Shown here piece by piece: positions 1 through 12,500 of a stretch of DNA of 64,000 nucleotides. The stretch lies in NCBI RefSeq assembly GCF_021869535.1, contig NW_026262668.1, positions 66,494,058 to 66,558,057 of the forward strand, read 5' to 3'. This stretch comes from Mytilus californianus (lineage: Eukaryota; Mollusca; Bivalvia; Mytilida; Mytilidae). Made by a program: the position numbers and the translations under genes. The first letter of the stretch is position 1, and the number at the start of each line of letters is the position of its first letter. Below the pieces are notes generated by a model that made no database searches, was not told where the DNA came from, and was given only the letters and a program-made list of their open reading frames with translations.

Positions 1-929
1 AATGTGTATCTTGGCGCAGAGGCATTTATGAACATGCAAAATATGATATTTATCAGAATATTTCATAATAAAAGGAATTTAGAAATGAGATATTTTTGTA
101 ATGTATATAGAAAATATAAGTGACAATTATGTTAGGGTCAGACTGCCACCGGGGAAAGCAGGTTGTTCCTAAAATATAACTCAGTAAACCCCTTAGGGAT
201 TCACCATGAACTGTAATAAAAATCTTTTCTTCATACTTCTTTAGATTTTTGACTGACTTGGCTTTGGTCATTTAAATAATGTATCTGATGAACCTGTTGG
301 CTGCCCCAAAGCAGACCAGCAGACGGGCTATCAAAACTAGAAAACAAAAAATGGAAAATTAAAGATGACAATTACAGAAATAGTTAAGACATGGTGTTCA
401 TAAAATACTAATTTTAACGTGGTCCCAATTGAAATTTACATATCCTTGAGAAAGTTCTTTTAACAGAAAACAAAAATTCATTAGATTCATTTTAAGTTGA
501 CATTTACATTACCCTTTGTCAGATTGCATATATTTATGTCAGGACACAAGATTTAAAAGGTTGACCTTTAATTGAACCCTGATAGGTTAGTGAATGGTTT
601 TTTGGTTTGTAAAAGTATTTTTACTGTATCCTAAAAAATAACATCCTGTTTGTCTGTTCAGTAGACATTTGAGATTATGGTTTTCATAAATTTTTTCCTC
701 TGATGTTTTTGATGGTATTATGTTTGAAGATATGGCAAATATATTCTAACTTCTGTAGATTACACCCAGGAATTTAACCCCTTATTATGGAAATCTTATT
801 AATAACCTTGAGATTTCAATTAATTTGTTCCTTTTGATAAAAAAGAGAAGGACATTTGTGCAGAGTCACCAGTATTTAAGTCTCACTAATTTTGATGATC
901 TCTTGAAGTGAGGAAAATGAGCATTTTTT
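1..929. other. No recognised feature
   Basis: AT-rich sequence. Short open frames here lack splice signals or recognisable protein content. Confidence 0.5.
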
Positions 930-1830
930 AGCTCACCTGGCCCGAAGGGTCAAGTGAGCTTTTCTCATCACTTGGCGTCCGTCGTCTGTCGTCGTCGTTA
1001 GCTTTTACAAAAATCTTCTCTCTGAAACCACTGGGCCAAATTTAACCAAACTTGGCCACAATCATCATTAGGGTATCTAGTTAAAACAAAGGTGTCCGAT
1101 GAACCAACCAAGATGGCTGCCATGGCTAAAAATAGAACATACAGGTAAAATGTAAATTTTGGCTTTTATCTCTGAAACCAAAGCATTTAGAGTAAATCTG
1201 ACAAGGGTAAAACTTATTATCAGGTCAAGATCTATCTGCCCTGAAATTTTTAGACAAATCTGACAACCTGTTGTTGGGTTGCTGCCCATGAATTGGTAAT
1301 TTTAAGGAAATTTTACAGTTTTTGGTTATTATCTTGAATATTATTATAGATAGAGATAAACTGTAAACAGCAATAATGTTCAGCAAAGTAAGATCTACAA
1401 ATAAGTCGCATGTCCAAAATTGTCAGTCGACCCCTTTAGGAGTTATTGCCCTTTATAGTCAATTTTTAACAATTTTTCATAAATTTTTGTAATCTTTTAC
1501 AAAAATCTTCTTCTCTGAAATTACTGAGACAAATTTAACCATACCTGGCCACAATCATTATTAGGGTATCTAGTTTAAAAAATTTGTCCGATGACCCCAC
1601 CTTCCAACCATCATGGCCGACATGATTAAAAATAGAACATAGGGGTAAAATGCAGTTTTTGGTTTATATCTCTGAAACTAAAGCATTTAGATTTAATCTG
1701 TTTATCAGATTTAGATTTATCTGCCCTGAAATTTTCAGACGAATCTGACAACCCGTTGTTGGGTTGCTGCCCCATAGTTAGTAATTTTACAGAAATTTTG
1801 CAGTTTTTTGTTATTATCTTAGATATCAAT
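930..1830 (+). repeat. Family B element (hairpin start AGCTCACC), 3' end missing
   Basis: Starts with a 31-nt hairpin (930-960; AGCTCACCTGG...CAAGTGAGCT), then a GTCGTC-rich tract, then two internal units each with CTCTGAAACCA, an AAGATGGC-like motif and GAGTTATTGCCCTTT. The usual 3' terminus seen at 43988 and 60187 is absent. No protein is encoded. Confidence 0.85.
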
Positions 1831-4424
1831 ATAATATCTAATATCTAATACTATTAATTATGATTTTAACCTTATTTTACATGATTTCCAAAGCATCAGT
1901 ATGGGTTTCCACATGAAAATGAGGTTAGAGGTCATTCCAGCATAATTATTTCCTTACTTTGAAAGAGGGGGATAATGGTTTACATCTATATGTCTGTCCC
2001 TTGAAATTTTTGCTCTATTTTTCACATGAACTGCAAATCAGAGCTTCCTTTAATTAACATGTTTAATTTGTTATCAAGCTTCATGCGTATGAGTATGATC
2101 TATACCGTGTGAGTATGATCTATACCGTATGAGTATGATCTATACCATGTGATGTGTTTTATTGCTCATGAACTTCTTGTTTATGGAACTGGATCAATCC
2201 TTAGAAAGATTCTTAAATATAATGGCCATGTATGAATTTCTGGAAATATTTCTAAGAAGTTAAAAATCAGATCTTTCTGAAAATTGCTAACATAATGGTC
2301 ATGTAATAAATATACTTAAACTTTCCTCAAAAACTGCAAATCAGAGCTTCCTGAAACTTGTTAGCAAGCTTCAAATGAGCATGCTTTACAGTGTGATGGG
2401 TTTTCACATCAATCACTCATCAACTTCTTGTTAACAGAAAGGGGGAATCATTACTGATGAAATATAAGGTCATTTGTTTTTCAGCTAGCTAGCTAATGAA
2501 TATCATTGATTTATATAGGAAATACTGTCAGTTTATTATTTTTCATGTGATACCTGTGTTCATGGACTTCATGGGTATAGATAGACCACAAATTTAAATA
2601 TCCAACGATTTTCCATAGGCTTGTATGCAGACTTTGGCAAAATCATGAAATCAAATATCCTTGAAAATGCAATTTTTCCTAAACCCACAAAAATTGGTTT
2701 CCCCGCAAAAATAACTGAATCCACAGTATATATATTCCAAATGTTTCTTAATGTTAAAAGAACTCAAAGTAAATAAAAATATGATCAAATTATTTCTATT
2801 TCACTTAGCTTGAAAGTTTTGATGAATTATATATTAAAAGTTAGAATGATTGATGTTTAATCTTGCATGCTTTACCTTGTTGTACTGTATAACAATTGCA
2901 GAAAACTGCACTTAAATCTGTGGGTTGATTTTAATAGTAATGTCATATTACATATTAATATTATTAAAGTACATGGAGGTTGCTACGATTTACATGTGGA
3001 AAAGGATCGACCATCGATTTTAGCTCAAAATACTTGTTGGCAGATTTTATTGAAAAATGCAGAATTATATCACCTGGATTAACATGAAAATTGAATTATT
3101 GTTATAATGTTGATTTATGGGAACAATACTTGAAAGGCTATATGTAATTGTGACTTGTTACAGAAAATAGTTGGAATCTTAGGGTAATTTAGGATTTCAT
3201 CATTTGGCCTCAAATTGTTGAGTTCTAAATAAAATGATTAAAGGTGTACATACATTGATGTAAATACAACTAAAAGGAAATGTTGGATAAAGTTTTTGTC
3301 CAGGTTTTCTGAAGGAAAAGTCTGGTTATTAATTTGGTGAATATACATTGGAGGGGGGTGCTGACAGTTTCCATGCAATTACTTATGAACCATTCAACCA
3401 AATTTTGTCTTCAAATTTTAATATGTTGATACTGATGTTAGAATGGGGATCAATTTTAAATTGATGATTTTCACTTTTATTGTTCAGGAGTTTTTGTCCT
3501 TGATAGATTGGAAAATAGACAGAAGGTCAGACAAGCCTGATAGTGCCTTCAAAATACAGAAGACCTTGTTTGCTGTCAATTTGACAGCTCATTTCTTGTT
3601 ATATTATGTTTTCTGGTAGTATTTTGATATTAAAGGAAAAATATCAATGAGAACAATTATGACTTGTTATAGCTTATGGAATTATCTATTGGTTCAGAAA
3701 TGTTTGCTATATTTTTTTTATTATACAAAAATTTCTGCATTTCCAGTTATTAATCTGACTGAGTTCATAAAATTTTGGGAATATAACTGACAGAAGACTT
3801 TCTTTTAAATTTGAAGATTTTCATCATTCTAGATTCATTCAACTTTTATCTATTTTCCAGATTTGATACAATAACTATAAAGTCTGTTTTCTCTTAGTCA
3901 TATTTTATACCATAACTTGTTTGCTTTCCTGGGTGTGTACGAAACATTTACTTTATATATTAAAGAAAAGAGTTATAAAAATTGATTTTCCTTTTGAAAT
4001 TCAAGGAAAAGGAGGATTTTACAATTTCAGCGACTTAAGTTCATACACTTATAATGGAAAAGCTGTTTATTAAATCTTTATTTATGCACTTACTTAAACT
4101 TATTTGTCTACTTTTCTCTAAAAGAGCAAACAGAATTGCTCCAAGCCCTCAAATCATGTTCATCCAAAAAGTTGAATCTGTGATTTAAAAAAAAACCAAA
4201 CAGATATAAATTAATTCTTTCATAGATACAAAGTTTGGTTTACGAGTTTACTTCTACCTGTAGAAACCTTATTACAAACAAGTTTTTAAGGTGATGTTGT
4301 TTATAGAGCCTGTAAATTTAGATACGATCCATGTAAATTTATTGATTCTTTGAATAAACTTATTCTTAAAGGTTATAATTAAACATATGTAACAAGATCT
4401 CTGAATATTGTCTTTATTGGCATC
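1831..4424. other. Mostly unrecognised AT-rich stretch
   Basis: Contains three tandem 22-bp copies (2087-2150) and the 3' half of a family I MITE (about 2560-2735). Nothing else is recognised. Confidence 0.5.
2087..2150 (+). repeat. Three tandem copies of a 22-bp unit
   Basis: The unit GAGTATGATCTATACC plus a short spacer occurs three times in a row. Confidence 0.85.
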
Positions 4425-4945
4425 AACCTTTCACCACTGTCCTAGGTTTGAGAGAGGGTTGAACACTCACAAGCATGCTCAAACCTGCCACAGTCTTTAT
4501 TTACATGGCCGAAGTCAGTACACTGTAATCTAATGTTTGTCATTGGTTCAGCTATCGTCCATTTAAAAATAAAGGAGATGTGGTATGATTGCCAATGAGA
4601 CAGCTATCCACCAAAGTTCAAATGAAGTGGATGTAAGCAATTATAGGCAACCGCATGGCCTTCAACAATTTGAAAAACCCATACCGTATGGTCAGCTATA
4701 AAAGGTCCCAACATGAAAAATATGAAACAATTCAATTGAAAAAACTAACGGCCTAATTTATAACAAAACAATTTACGAAAAACAAATATGACAGACATGA
4801 ACAAACGACAACCACTGAACTATAGGCCCTGATGTGGGACAGGCACATGAAGAATGTGGTGCGGTTAAACATGTTTATGAGGGCTCAACCCTCCTCCTAA
4901 CCTGGAACAGTGGTTTAACAGTACAACATAAGAACAATGTTTGTT
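4425..4945 (+). repeat. Family A pieces
   Basis: Positions 4563-4945 start AGGAGATGTGGTATGATTGCC and continue through CAATGAGACA, the common opening of this family, on the + strand. Positions 4425-4490 are a short inverse piece with CACCACTGTCCTAGG. No coding content. Confidence 0.85.
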
Positions 4946-5229
4946 TATTGTTTTAAGCATATATCAGGCTTCTGAAATTGGATCATTTTCCCTTTTTTTT
5001 CACATTTTGTCACAGTCTCGGCTTGCTAATGCCCCATTAAGTGTTAACTCTGAAAGTATGATTTTCTAGCTGTTTTCACCTTAAAAATGGGAGTCAAGTA
5101 GGAATATATTTGAGCATTACATATAGAATCATTATTAAAATGATCGAGATATAATGTTTGGAAGAAATAAAAGATTATTAGTCAAGGTTATATAGTTCAA
5201 AAAGAAAATATCAAATACTTATATGAATA

Positions 5230-5330
5230 AAAAAATGTGGGGTACACATCAATGAGACAGCAACCTAACTACACAAAAATTACCCAAAAGATATCTAAAA
5301 GTGAGCATACAATTCTTTAACAACGGATAA
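5230..5330 (+). repeat. Short repeat with ATGTGGGGTACACATCAATG
   Basis: Related pieces with AAGACAGCAACCCA are seen at about 33424-33490 and 48775-48860. Function unknown. Confidence 0.6.
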
Positions 5331-5337
5331 GTACATA

Positions 5338-5534
5338 CTACTGAGGATTTATTTATTTTCGTTGATAATGATTTTTCGTGGTTTGAGGAAAAATCATAAT
5401 TTCGTGGTTTTGCCAAAGTATGAATTTAAGCCTTAAGAAAATTTGTAGATGTTGAACATTTGAATAGGTGGTTAACCTATACCCACGAAATCCACTAAAA
5501 CTGTAACCAACGAAAAATAATGAATCCACAGTAT
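5338..5534. mobile_element. Family I MITE
   Basis: The ends are TACTGAGGATTTATTTATTT and AATAATGAATCCACAGTA, which are inverted. The interior has the TTCGTGG motifs shared with 22307-22524. About 200 bp, non-coding. Confidence 0.85.
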
Positions 5535-5603
5535 GTCAAATTTAAAAGTCTTAACAGTTGTAAAATTTTTTTAAATTGCTTATCAGTAATTTCAGACAGA
5601 CAA

Positions 5604-5864
5604 GGGGCCTTGGTGGCCAAGTGGTCTAAGTAGTTGAACTACTATATCACTAACCTGTCAACACTGAGGTTGTGAGGTCCTACACTTGACAGGTTCGTTC
5701 ACTCAACTCCAATCTCAATTGACTAATATTGTCATCAGTTTTCAAACCAAAGTTTTGTTGTTTCTCTCTGACACTTTGTCTTCCTCCACCAATAAAAACT
5801 GAGCTCCACAAATAGCACAATAGTGTTGAAAGTGGCAATTAACACCAATCAATCAGACAGACAA
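5604..5864 (+). mobile_element. tRNA-derived SINE, copy 1
   Basis: The head resembles a tRNA: TGGCCAAGTGGTCTAAG (A box) and then GGTTGTGAGGTC (decayed B box). The body contains CTTCCTCCACCAAT and the tail is AACACCAATCAATCA. Same family as 16648-16906 and 12240-12497. Confidence 0.85.
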
Positions 5865-6054
5865 ATAGTTGATACAAAAAGATGTATAAAAATTCTCAAT
5901 AAATATCACATCATCAAATTTTGTTTTTCATATTTTTCAGATTTCTGGTTGAAAGAGAAACACCTTACACTGGCACAAAATAATTTCCAAGATATTTGTG
6001 TTCCAGCATGACGACAGGGGCTGTAACTCCTGCTGACTCTGTCACATCACAGCA

Positions 6055-6112
6055 ATGCATGGCCAACATTATGAATCCTTTCTAGGGTCTGGTCACTATT
6101 CCTCAGTCATGG
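6055..6112 (+). CDS. EcR: Candidate alternative first coding exon of EcR
   Basis: An ATG at 6055 opens 19 codons (MHGQHYESFLG, then SGHYSSVM) and ends with one extra base at donor g|gtaaat (6113). That is the phase exon 2 needs, so this exon could replace exon 1 and give a 470-residue isoform. A good acceptor with a T-rich tract (tatttttcag) ends at 5940, so the exon may run 5941-6112 with a 5' UTR portion. An upstream ATG at 6008 opens a 25-codon ORF (MTTGAVTPADSV...) that ends at TAG 6083-6085 and overlaps the 6055 start in another frame. It would be expected to lower use of the 6055 start. Insect EcR genes use alternative promoters for A and B isoforms. Here the case is splice phase plus composition only. 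Confidence 0.4.
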
Positions 6113-6242
6113 GTAAATGTAAGTATTTTGGCATTTTTTTAAAGGGGTATAGACACTGTAACTGGACACTAAGCCTTCATATTTTTCTGGGTAAAAAATG
6201 TTGGAATGTTTATAACTTTATGATCTTCTCTCCTGTCTATTT

Positions 6243-6832
6243 AGCTCACCGTTCCGGAGGACTCTGTCAGCCCTGAAATTTTCAGATGAATCTAACAACC
6301 CAGCCACTTAATTGGTAATTTTAAGGAAATTTTGCAGATTTTTGTTATTTTCTTGAATACTATTAATGATAAAGATAAACTGTAAACAGCAAAAATGTTC
6401 AGCAAAGTAAGATCTACAATTAAGTTCAATGACCAAAATTGTCAATTGTCCCCTTAAGGAGTTATTGCCCTTTAAAATCAATTTTTCACAATTTGTTCAT
6501 TTAGTTTGCTTACTTTAAAAAATCTTCTCCTTTGAAACTGCTGAATCAATTTCAGCCAAACTTGGGCTGAATGAGTTTCAGAGTATCTAGTATAAATTTT
6601 GTATTTTACTTTTCTTGTACGTCAAGAAACATAGCCACTATGGCTAAAATGAAACATAGGGGTAAAATGCATTTCTTTGATTTTGAAGACAATATGACAA
6701 ATACAAAGAACATTTCAATGAAAGTTTTAAGCCATTCATTAATATATATTGAAAAGCAAAAATAATCATTGATGAAAGATTTAAGCAAAAAATTACAGGT
6801 GAGCGAGTCAGGCTCTTGAGAGCCTCTTGTTT
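6243..6832 (+). repeat. Family B element, internally shortened
   Basis: Begins TTAGCTCACC and ends GGTGAGCGAGTCAGGCTCTT plus AGAGCCTCTTG, the 3' signature of family B. Only one internal unit is present. Lies just downstream of the candidate alternative first exon. Confidence 0.8.
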
Positions 6833-9336
6833 TCCAAAAATATGGTTCCTGTTTTCAATTGTCTTCACTAGGTTTCTTTTATATGTTCAGGTCTGTCATC
6901 TTTTATGAAGGTTGTTAGTTCTCTCTTTGAACTCCGACTTCCTCCACCCCCAAAAAAAGTGGCTGCCCGCCAATACAACCTCGAATAGTATAATTCTCTA
7001 TTTTTTTTACATTTTTGTCTCCCTTGAAAGATAGGAATTACTTACAGCAATTTTAAATATGCATATATACATATGTACATGAAATGATTTATCTTAAAAT
7101 TGAGAAAGGAAACGGGGAATGTGTCAAAGAGACAACCCATGTCTTTTGGTCCTTCATAAGATAAAAATTAAAAGTTAAAAAATACACTTTTGAGAAACCG
7201 TGCCCTTTTTCTTAGATATTGTTTTTTATACATTTTGAATTATTTTGTTTCTACCTAGATTAAATCATCTGCCCTATTAATCAGTACTGGAACTTAATCA
7301 TGTAAAAAGGAACCAACCAATAACAGATAGCAACTAAATAAGTATCTAGATGTTAATTAAAGACCAGTAACTGAAATTTTTTTGCCTGAAATAATTCTGT
7401 AACTTTTTTTTTCATTTGGACCTTTTATTTCCAACATAATTGTATGTTTTAATTACGTCAAAATTAACTTTTTTCATCACCTATAGAACTCAAAGTTATT
7501 GAATAAAAAATGCAAATGGTGACCTATAATTGTTAACTTCTATGTCATTTGGTCTCTGTTAAAGAGTTGCCTCATTGGCAATCATACCACATCTTCTTAT
7601 TTTTATATGTTGGGTTTGCAAATAAGAATATAATTAATTGCACGCTGGTAAGTCTTAACTATATAAGAGATGACCCTTGAGTTTGAAAATTTTCTTTAGT
7701 CAGAATGACCCCATGAATTACTAACAGTCATGATCATGTTATCCCAAAATTTGTCCTGAACTTTTAATTCTACTTATTTATTTACTTAAATAGGTCTTAA
7801 GTTCAGAATATATATATGGATAAGGGGTAATGGTCGAGAGGTCACTATCGGTCAACATGTGGTTATATGACTACACTTTACCTGTGTAATTTGGAATTAT
7901 GTATACAGTAGTCAGGTTTATGATATATCTTGACTGCATTTTCTACATTAATGGCCTATTCTGGATTTTTCCCAACAAATATCTTTGATTGATTATAATG
8001 AGTTTCTTAATAATACAAATATTGCATTTTCACACCCATTGTTCTTTCAAAGGTAGTCTGAATTTGTCACAAATTACATATTTCATATTAGAGCTATGCC
8101 ATTTAATTGATATTTCAAAAGAACAATTCAGGTCAAGTTCTAATTTAGCCCATTTTTCTTTTTTTTTTGAGTGACTTCATTTTTCCAAATGACCATGATA
8201 TATTTATGGCTTATACATCTCTTTCTAAGCCAACATCCTATGATTTAGAACTTATATACTATACTATAAACATGGTTGGTTCTTTGGCATACTATTATTA
8301 AACAAGTAGATGTTTTCTTTTGAAAAAAAAGGGGGGTGCTTATATGTGTTCTGAAGATCAACTATAATTCTCTGTCAATGGAAGTATGATAGCAAAGTAA
8401 AATATTTGTTAAAGTTTGGATGGGACTAAGGTACAATCACCAGAGGCAGATTTAGCGGAGTGGGGGCAAGGTGCCTGGCCCCCAACCCTTATGGAGCTAC
8501 ATTTATGGTTAATCCAGACTTTTTACCGGTTCTACACTAAACTTTGTCAAGTTTGGGGCCCACAGGCCCCCCTTTTTCAAAATCCTGGTTCCACGTCTGA
8601 TCACCAAGCTAATAATGTATATATCTTTTCTTAAATCTTATTGAACTTACTATTTTGGTAAGATAAGAATCGTACAAAATATATATTAATGCCAGCAGAA
8701 CCTTAGTTTCTAATAAGGAGTGAAATTTAAAGTATATTGCACCTATTAGTCATTTAGAATTGTCTGTATTAATTTATCTTGTTCATGTCAGTCCCTAGCA
8801 ATATTATTTAGCTGTCCCTGTTTGCCCTGTTTTGAGCCTCTGTGCAAGCTACATAGCATGGAAGCCATGTTTTCCCCTTGACCTTCAACTCAAGGTTTAT
8901 TATTTAGATTTGTACGACACATACACATGCAATCTTGAATTATTGATATCTTTACAAATAATACTTGACATTATTACAAAGTGACAAAAAATAAATGGTG
9001 GAATCATTTGACATTGGAAAGAATAGGGTGTAATATTGATCTATTAATTTATTCAGTGAAGGAGAGTGTGTAGACTATGTGGTCTTGTTTACAAGATATA
9101 TATATATATATCTCTGTACATGTGACAGTGTACTTTTGTGCTGAATATCTGTAGGACATCTGATACTTTATATTTCATGTAAAAATTGTTGTTGAAGGAT
9201 TATATATCTGTTTTAGATAAATATTTTGACATTGTGGTGAACAAAAATCTTTTATTTAATGCAATTTGGAATGTAAATTTATGAATATTGGCTTGTGAGC
9301 TGTGTCTTCTATGCTTGGCTGAATTCTGAATTATAG
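6833..9336. other. Upstream of exon 1, mostly unrecognised
   Basis: Holds a SINE-like scrap (6890-6985, CTTCCTCCACC), a short repeat with GGAATGTGTCAAAGAGACAA (7090-7140), an inverse family A end (7540-7600) and a small CAG/CTG element (8441-8599). A promoter for exon 1 should lie here, but none can be assigned. The run at 9093-9112 is an alternating AT palindrome. Confidence 0.5.
8441..8599. mobile_element. Small CAG/CTG-ended DNA element with 5-bp target duplication
   Basis: The ends are CAGAGGCAGATTTAG and CCTGGTTCCACGTCTG, partly inverted. ATCAC flanks both sides (8436-8440, 8600-8604). The interior has a GGGGCCCACAGGCCCCCC block. The ends resemble those of hAT-type elements. Confidence 0.7.
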
Positions 9337-9381
9337 GTGGATTTTAAACATTAAAATCTGACATCAAGACAAACTGACAAA

Positions 9382-9442
9382 ATGAAACATTTGAAGCGTG
9401 AATAATGTCCGAACGGTCATTTATCCGACATATCCTGTAATG
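9382..9442 (+). promoter_or_regulatory. Two upstream ORFs chained to the EcR start by TAATG overlaps
   Basis: ATG at 9382 opens MKHLKRE and stops at TAA 9403-9405. The last A of that stop is the A of ATG 9405, which opens MSERSFIRHIL and stops at TAA 9438-9440. The last A of that stop is again the A of the EcR ATG at 9440. The three ORFs lie in three different frames. If the transcript includes this leader, translation of EcR would depend on leaky scanning, reinitiation or use of ATG 9458. This is directly visible in the sequence; the regulatory role is inferred. Confidence 0.5.
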
Positions 9443-9554
9443 TGTAAATCTGATAGAATGGTTTGGGTGGATGAACCAACACATTTGTCACAAAATAACG
9501 AAGAAGAATTAATTTATACAGATCTGGATAGTTTGAAAAATAGCGAAGAAAAAG
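9440..9554 (+). CDS. EcR: EcR coding exon 1 (N-terminal A/B region, main model)
   Basis: Encodes 38 residues, ending in phase 1 at donor g|gtaatg (9555). The reading is rich in Asp/Glu (for example MVWVDEP, then [12 protein letters not shown]), as expected for an AF-1 activation region. The phase matches exon 2, giving SEEK-V-LHDDV across the junction. Two in-frame ATGs exist, at 9440 and 9458; I give the first, although the second is equally possible. The same frame is open upstream to 9395 but has no earlier ATG and is stopped by TGA at 9392. A possible acceptor for a 5' UTR exon boundary is ttatag at 9331-9336. No homologous N-terminus is recognised, since A/B regions are poorly conserved, so this exon rests on open frame, composition, splice phase and position. 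Confidence 0.6.
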
Positions 9555-12500
9555 GTAATGCCATGCTTCAAAATAAACTTGAATGTTATCAATACAATTT
9601 TGTATAAGTGTTAGCATAAATGACATGCCTGAAAAAGTAGGTACCATATATACAGATTTAGAAATAAATTGACCATAACAGACCTTGAATAGACCTTGAA
9701 GGTCTATTAATACTTGCATAAAGAATGTGAGGTGTGTTCCTTGAGTCGAAGGGTTTATATTTTTCCAGTTGTGTGCATGAGGTGCATAAATCTGTAAAAC
9801 ATATTAATAATATGTCCTACAGTGTGCAAGTAATGATGGGGCTATGGTGGGGGTTACTCATACAAATACACAGGAGAGTAAATGTGAGAACTGGAAGCTG
9901 ACTGTTTGTACAAATTTGATAAAGAAAAAGCATGAAAGAAAAAGAAAAATATTAGATGATTTTTAGGGAAATTATAAATGAGGTGATACAAAAAAATAGG
10001 AATAGGCAGAACAAAATCATATCTAGAGCAGCTAGGATACATTAGGAAAGCAGAAATGTGATGTACGAATTACTTTCTCATAAACATGACTATCTGGATG
10101 GGGGGTCGCTCATTTCTTTACTCTTGTTTTTTAAGTCCATTTTCTCTTCTTTTTTTTGCCCATTATTCTCTATTTTTTATATTTTGCACTCAATTAATCT
10201 TTATTCTTAATTGTTTTAGCCTATTTTTCTTTATCCTTTTTTTTGTTTATTGGTCCTCTATTCTGCACTTTTTACCCATTATTGACTGTTCAGTATACCC
10301 CTTCAAGACCCTCAAACATATTCATCAAAGGTTAGTGTTGCTATAACTTATCATAACAGGAGACCCTCATGGGTAGTCAAGGTCAGTAAATCCCCCCCCC
10401 CCCCCCCCCCCTTAAGGGTAGTAGTACAAATGTAGTAACTTGTCCTCAGTTATTGAAAAAGTATCCCTATCCTGCTGGATCCTCTGAGATGATTTGAACC
10501 CTATATATATAACTACAACTATGTAATACACCTGCAGGCACTATTGTGACCTAAAATTACATGTTAACTATTTTAACTTTTGACTGTCTTGTTAATAATG
10601 TCTGGGAAATTATGCAATTTTAAGCCATAAATCATAAAAAGACAAGAACTTGCCACAAGAACTTGCCTAATAAAGAAAGAAAATAGACAAATCCAATTGA
10701 TTGGTACATTGTAGGTGTTGTATTTTTTCTTTTGGGGAGTTTGATTAGATGACAAGAATTTTAAACACGTTTAATGTAGTTTACTTTAGGTACTTATAAG
10801 TCCCCATTTCAACATTCAATTGCAAGGATATTGACTGATAGATGCTTTTTTTCAACCTGTGTGAATGTTTTCACATGTTTGTAATGACAAGAGGAAATAA
10901 AAAAGATACACCTTATATGATATACGTAGAGGAAATATGTATTTAGGCTTGTGACGTTAACAGTTGTGCACTTAATTAAGCAAAGGAAATGCAAATTTCT
11001 GCAAAACCACATTTACTAACACAATTGTAGTAATTACCAGAACAGCCCCATCCTTATTTTTAATTTATTTATAATTTTTAAAAGTACAACATCTTAAAGA
11101 TTTTTGTTAGCCTCATTCTGGATAATTATCAGGTACAGTATGAAGTAAAATAATCATTGACACAGGTTTTGTAGTACAACATGTAGTAAATTTCAGATTA
11201 TATAATAAAGACAAAAACATTAAGGAAGTCTTTTTCAAATAAAAGGCAGAACTATTAAATATCCTTGGGCAGGTGACAGTGTTATTACATAACATTCATC
11301 CTAGTATTTTTTGGGGATTGTCATGAAGAAAAAGTTTAGATATTCAAACAAAACATCATTCTTATTTAAATAATCTCTGTATTTCCTAATTCTGCATTTT
11401 AGTTAGTAAAACAAGTAACAATGAGTAAACTGGCAGTGTTTTTTCAAAGATCTTTCTGAAGGTTATGAACGAATTTTATATATATAAAAAACCCTTGATA
11501 TAGATCCTTAGGGAATTGAGATAAATGTAAAGTTGGTTAATTTTGTTTGGCTCAACCAACCAACAAGGCCACCATAGCTAGAAATTGAACATGGGGGTAA
11601 AACACCGATTACAGCATGAACTTTAAGTAATTCGCAATATAATGTAAAAATAAGGAGATGTGGTGTGATTTCTAATGAGAAACTATACATTAGAGACCAA
11701 AGGACCAATGGATTGCTTCAATGCAAATGTCTTGCGTTAAGGAATGAATTTATGAAAAAAAGAAATTTTTTTTTTTTTATAGATTCCTCTTTGAAAGAGC
11801 ACTCAAAATAGGCAAATTTATACTGCTGATCCTACATGTCCTAGGTCATACATTAGGAAAAAGTAATAATTGTTTGTAAACACATAAATTGAAGCATTTT
11901 ACGTAATAGTTAGTTCCAGATTTAACGCCTTCATGTGTATTAGATTGGCTAAATGTAATGTTATTGATAACTTTCTGTCATAGTAATACCATAAAAATCA
12001 ATCCTAGTTAGCTTTTGCATCCTCTTTCTCTAATTGAAATAATAAAACATAATCGTTCAGGAAGAAAAGGAAAAGGTTATTCTGTAAACTGCCATTTGAT
12101 TGGTTGTTTTGTAATGTACCAAGGATTAGCTGCTCAAAGTAGACTGAGAGAGAGAAGAGAATAGATTTAGGGAAAGTGTTAAGATATGTCAACAAATTAT
12201 CTCTATGTGATTTTGATCACACACATAACCATAAATGAATTTGATTGATGATTGGTGTTTAATGCCACTTTCAACACTATTGTGCTATTTCGTGGTGGTC
12301 AGTTTTTATTGGTAGAGGAAGCCGGAGTGCCCGGAGAAAACCCCCCGACCTTCTGTAGGAAAACTGACAATCCTAGTCATTTAAGATTGGAGTCGAGTGC
12401 ACCTGCCCTGTGCAGGATTCGAACCCACAACCTCAGTGTTGACAGGCTAGTGATACAGTAGTCCGACTACTAAGACCACTTGGCCACTGAGGCCCCTAAA

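Noticed and set aside
10391..10412. C homopolymer, and G runs at 25831-25960
   Set aside because: Simple-sequence runs. Quadruplex formation is possible but nothing links them to function.
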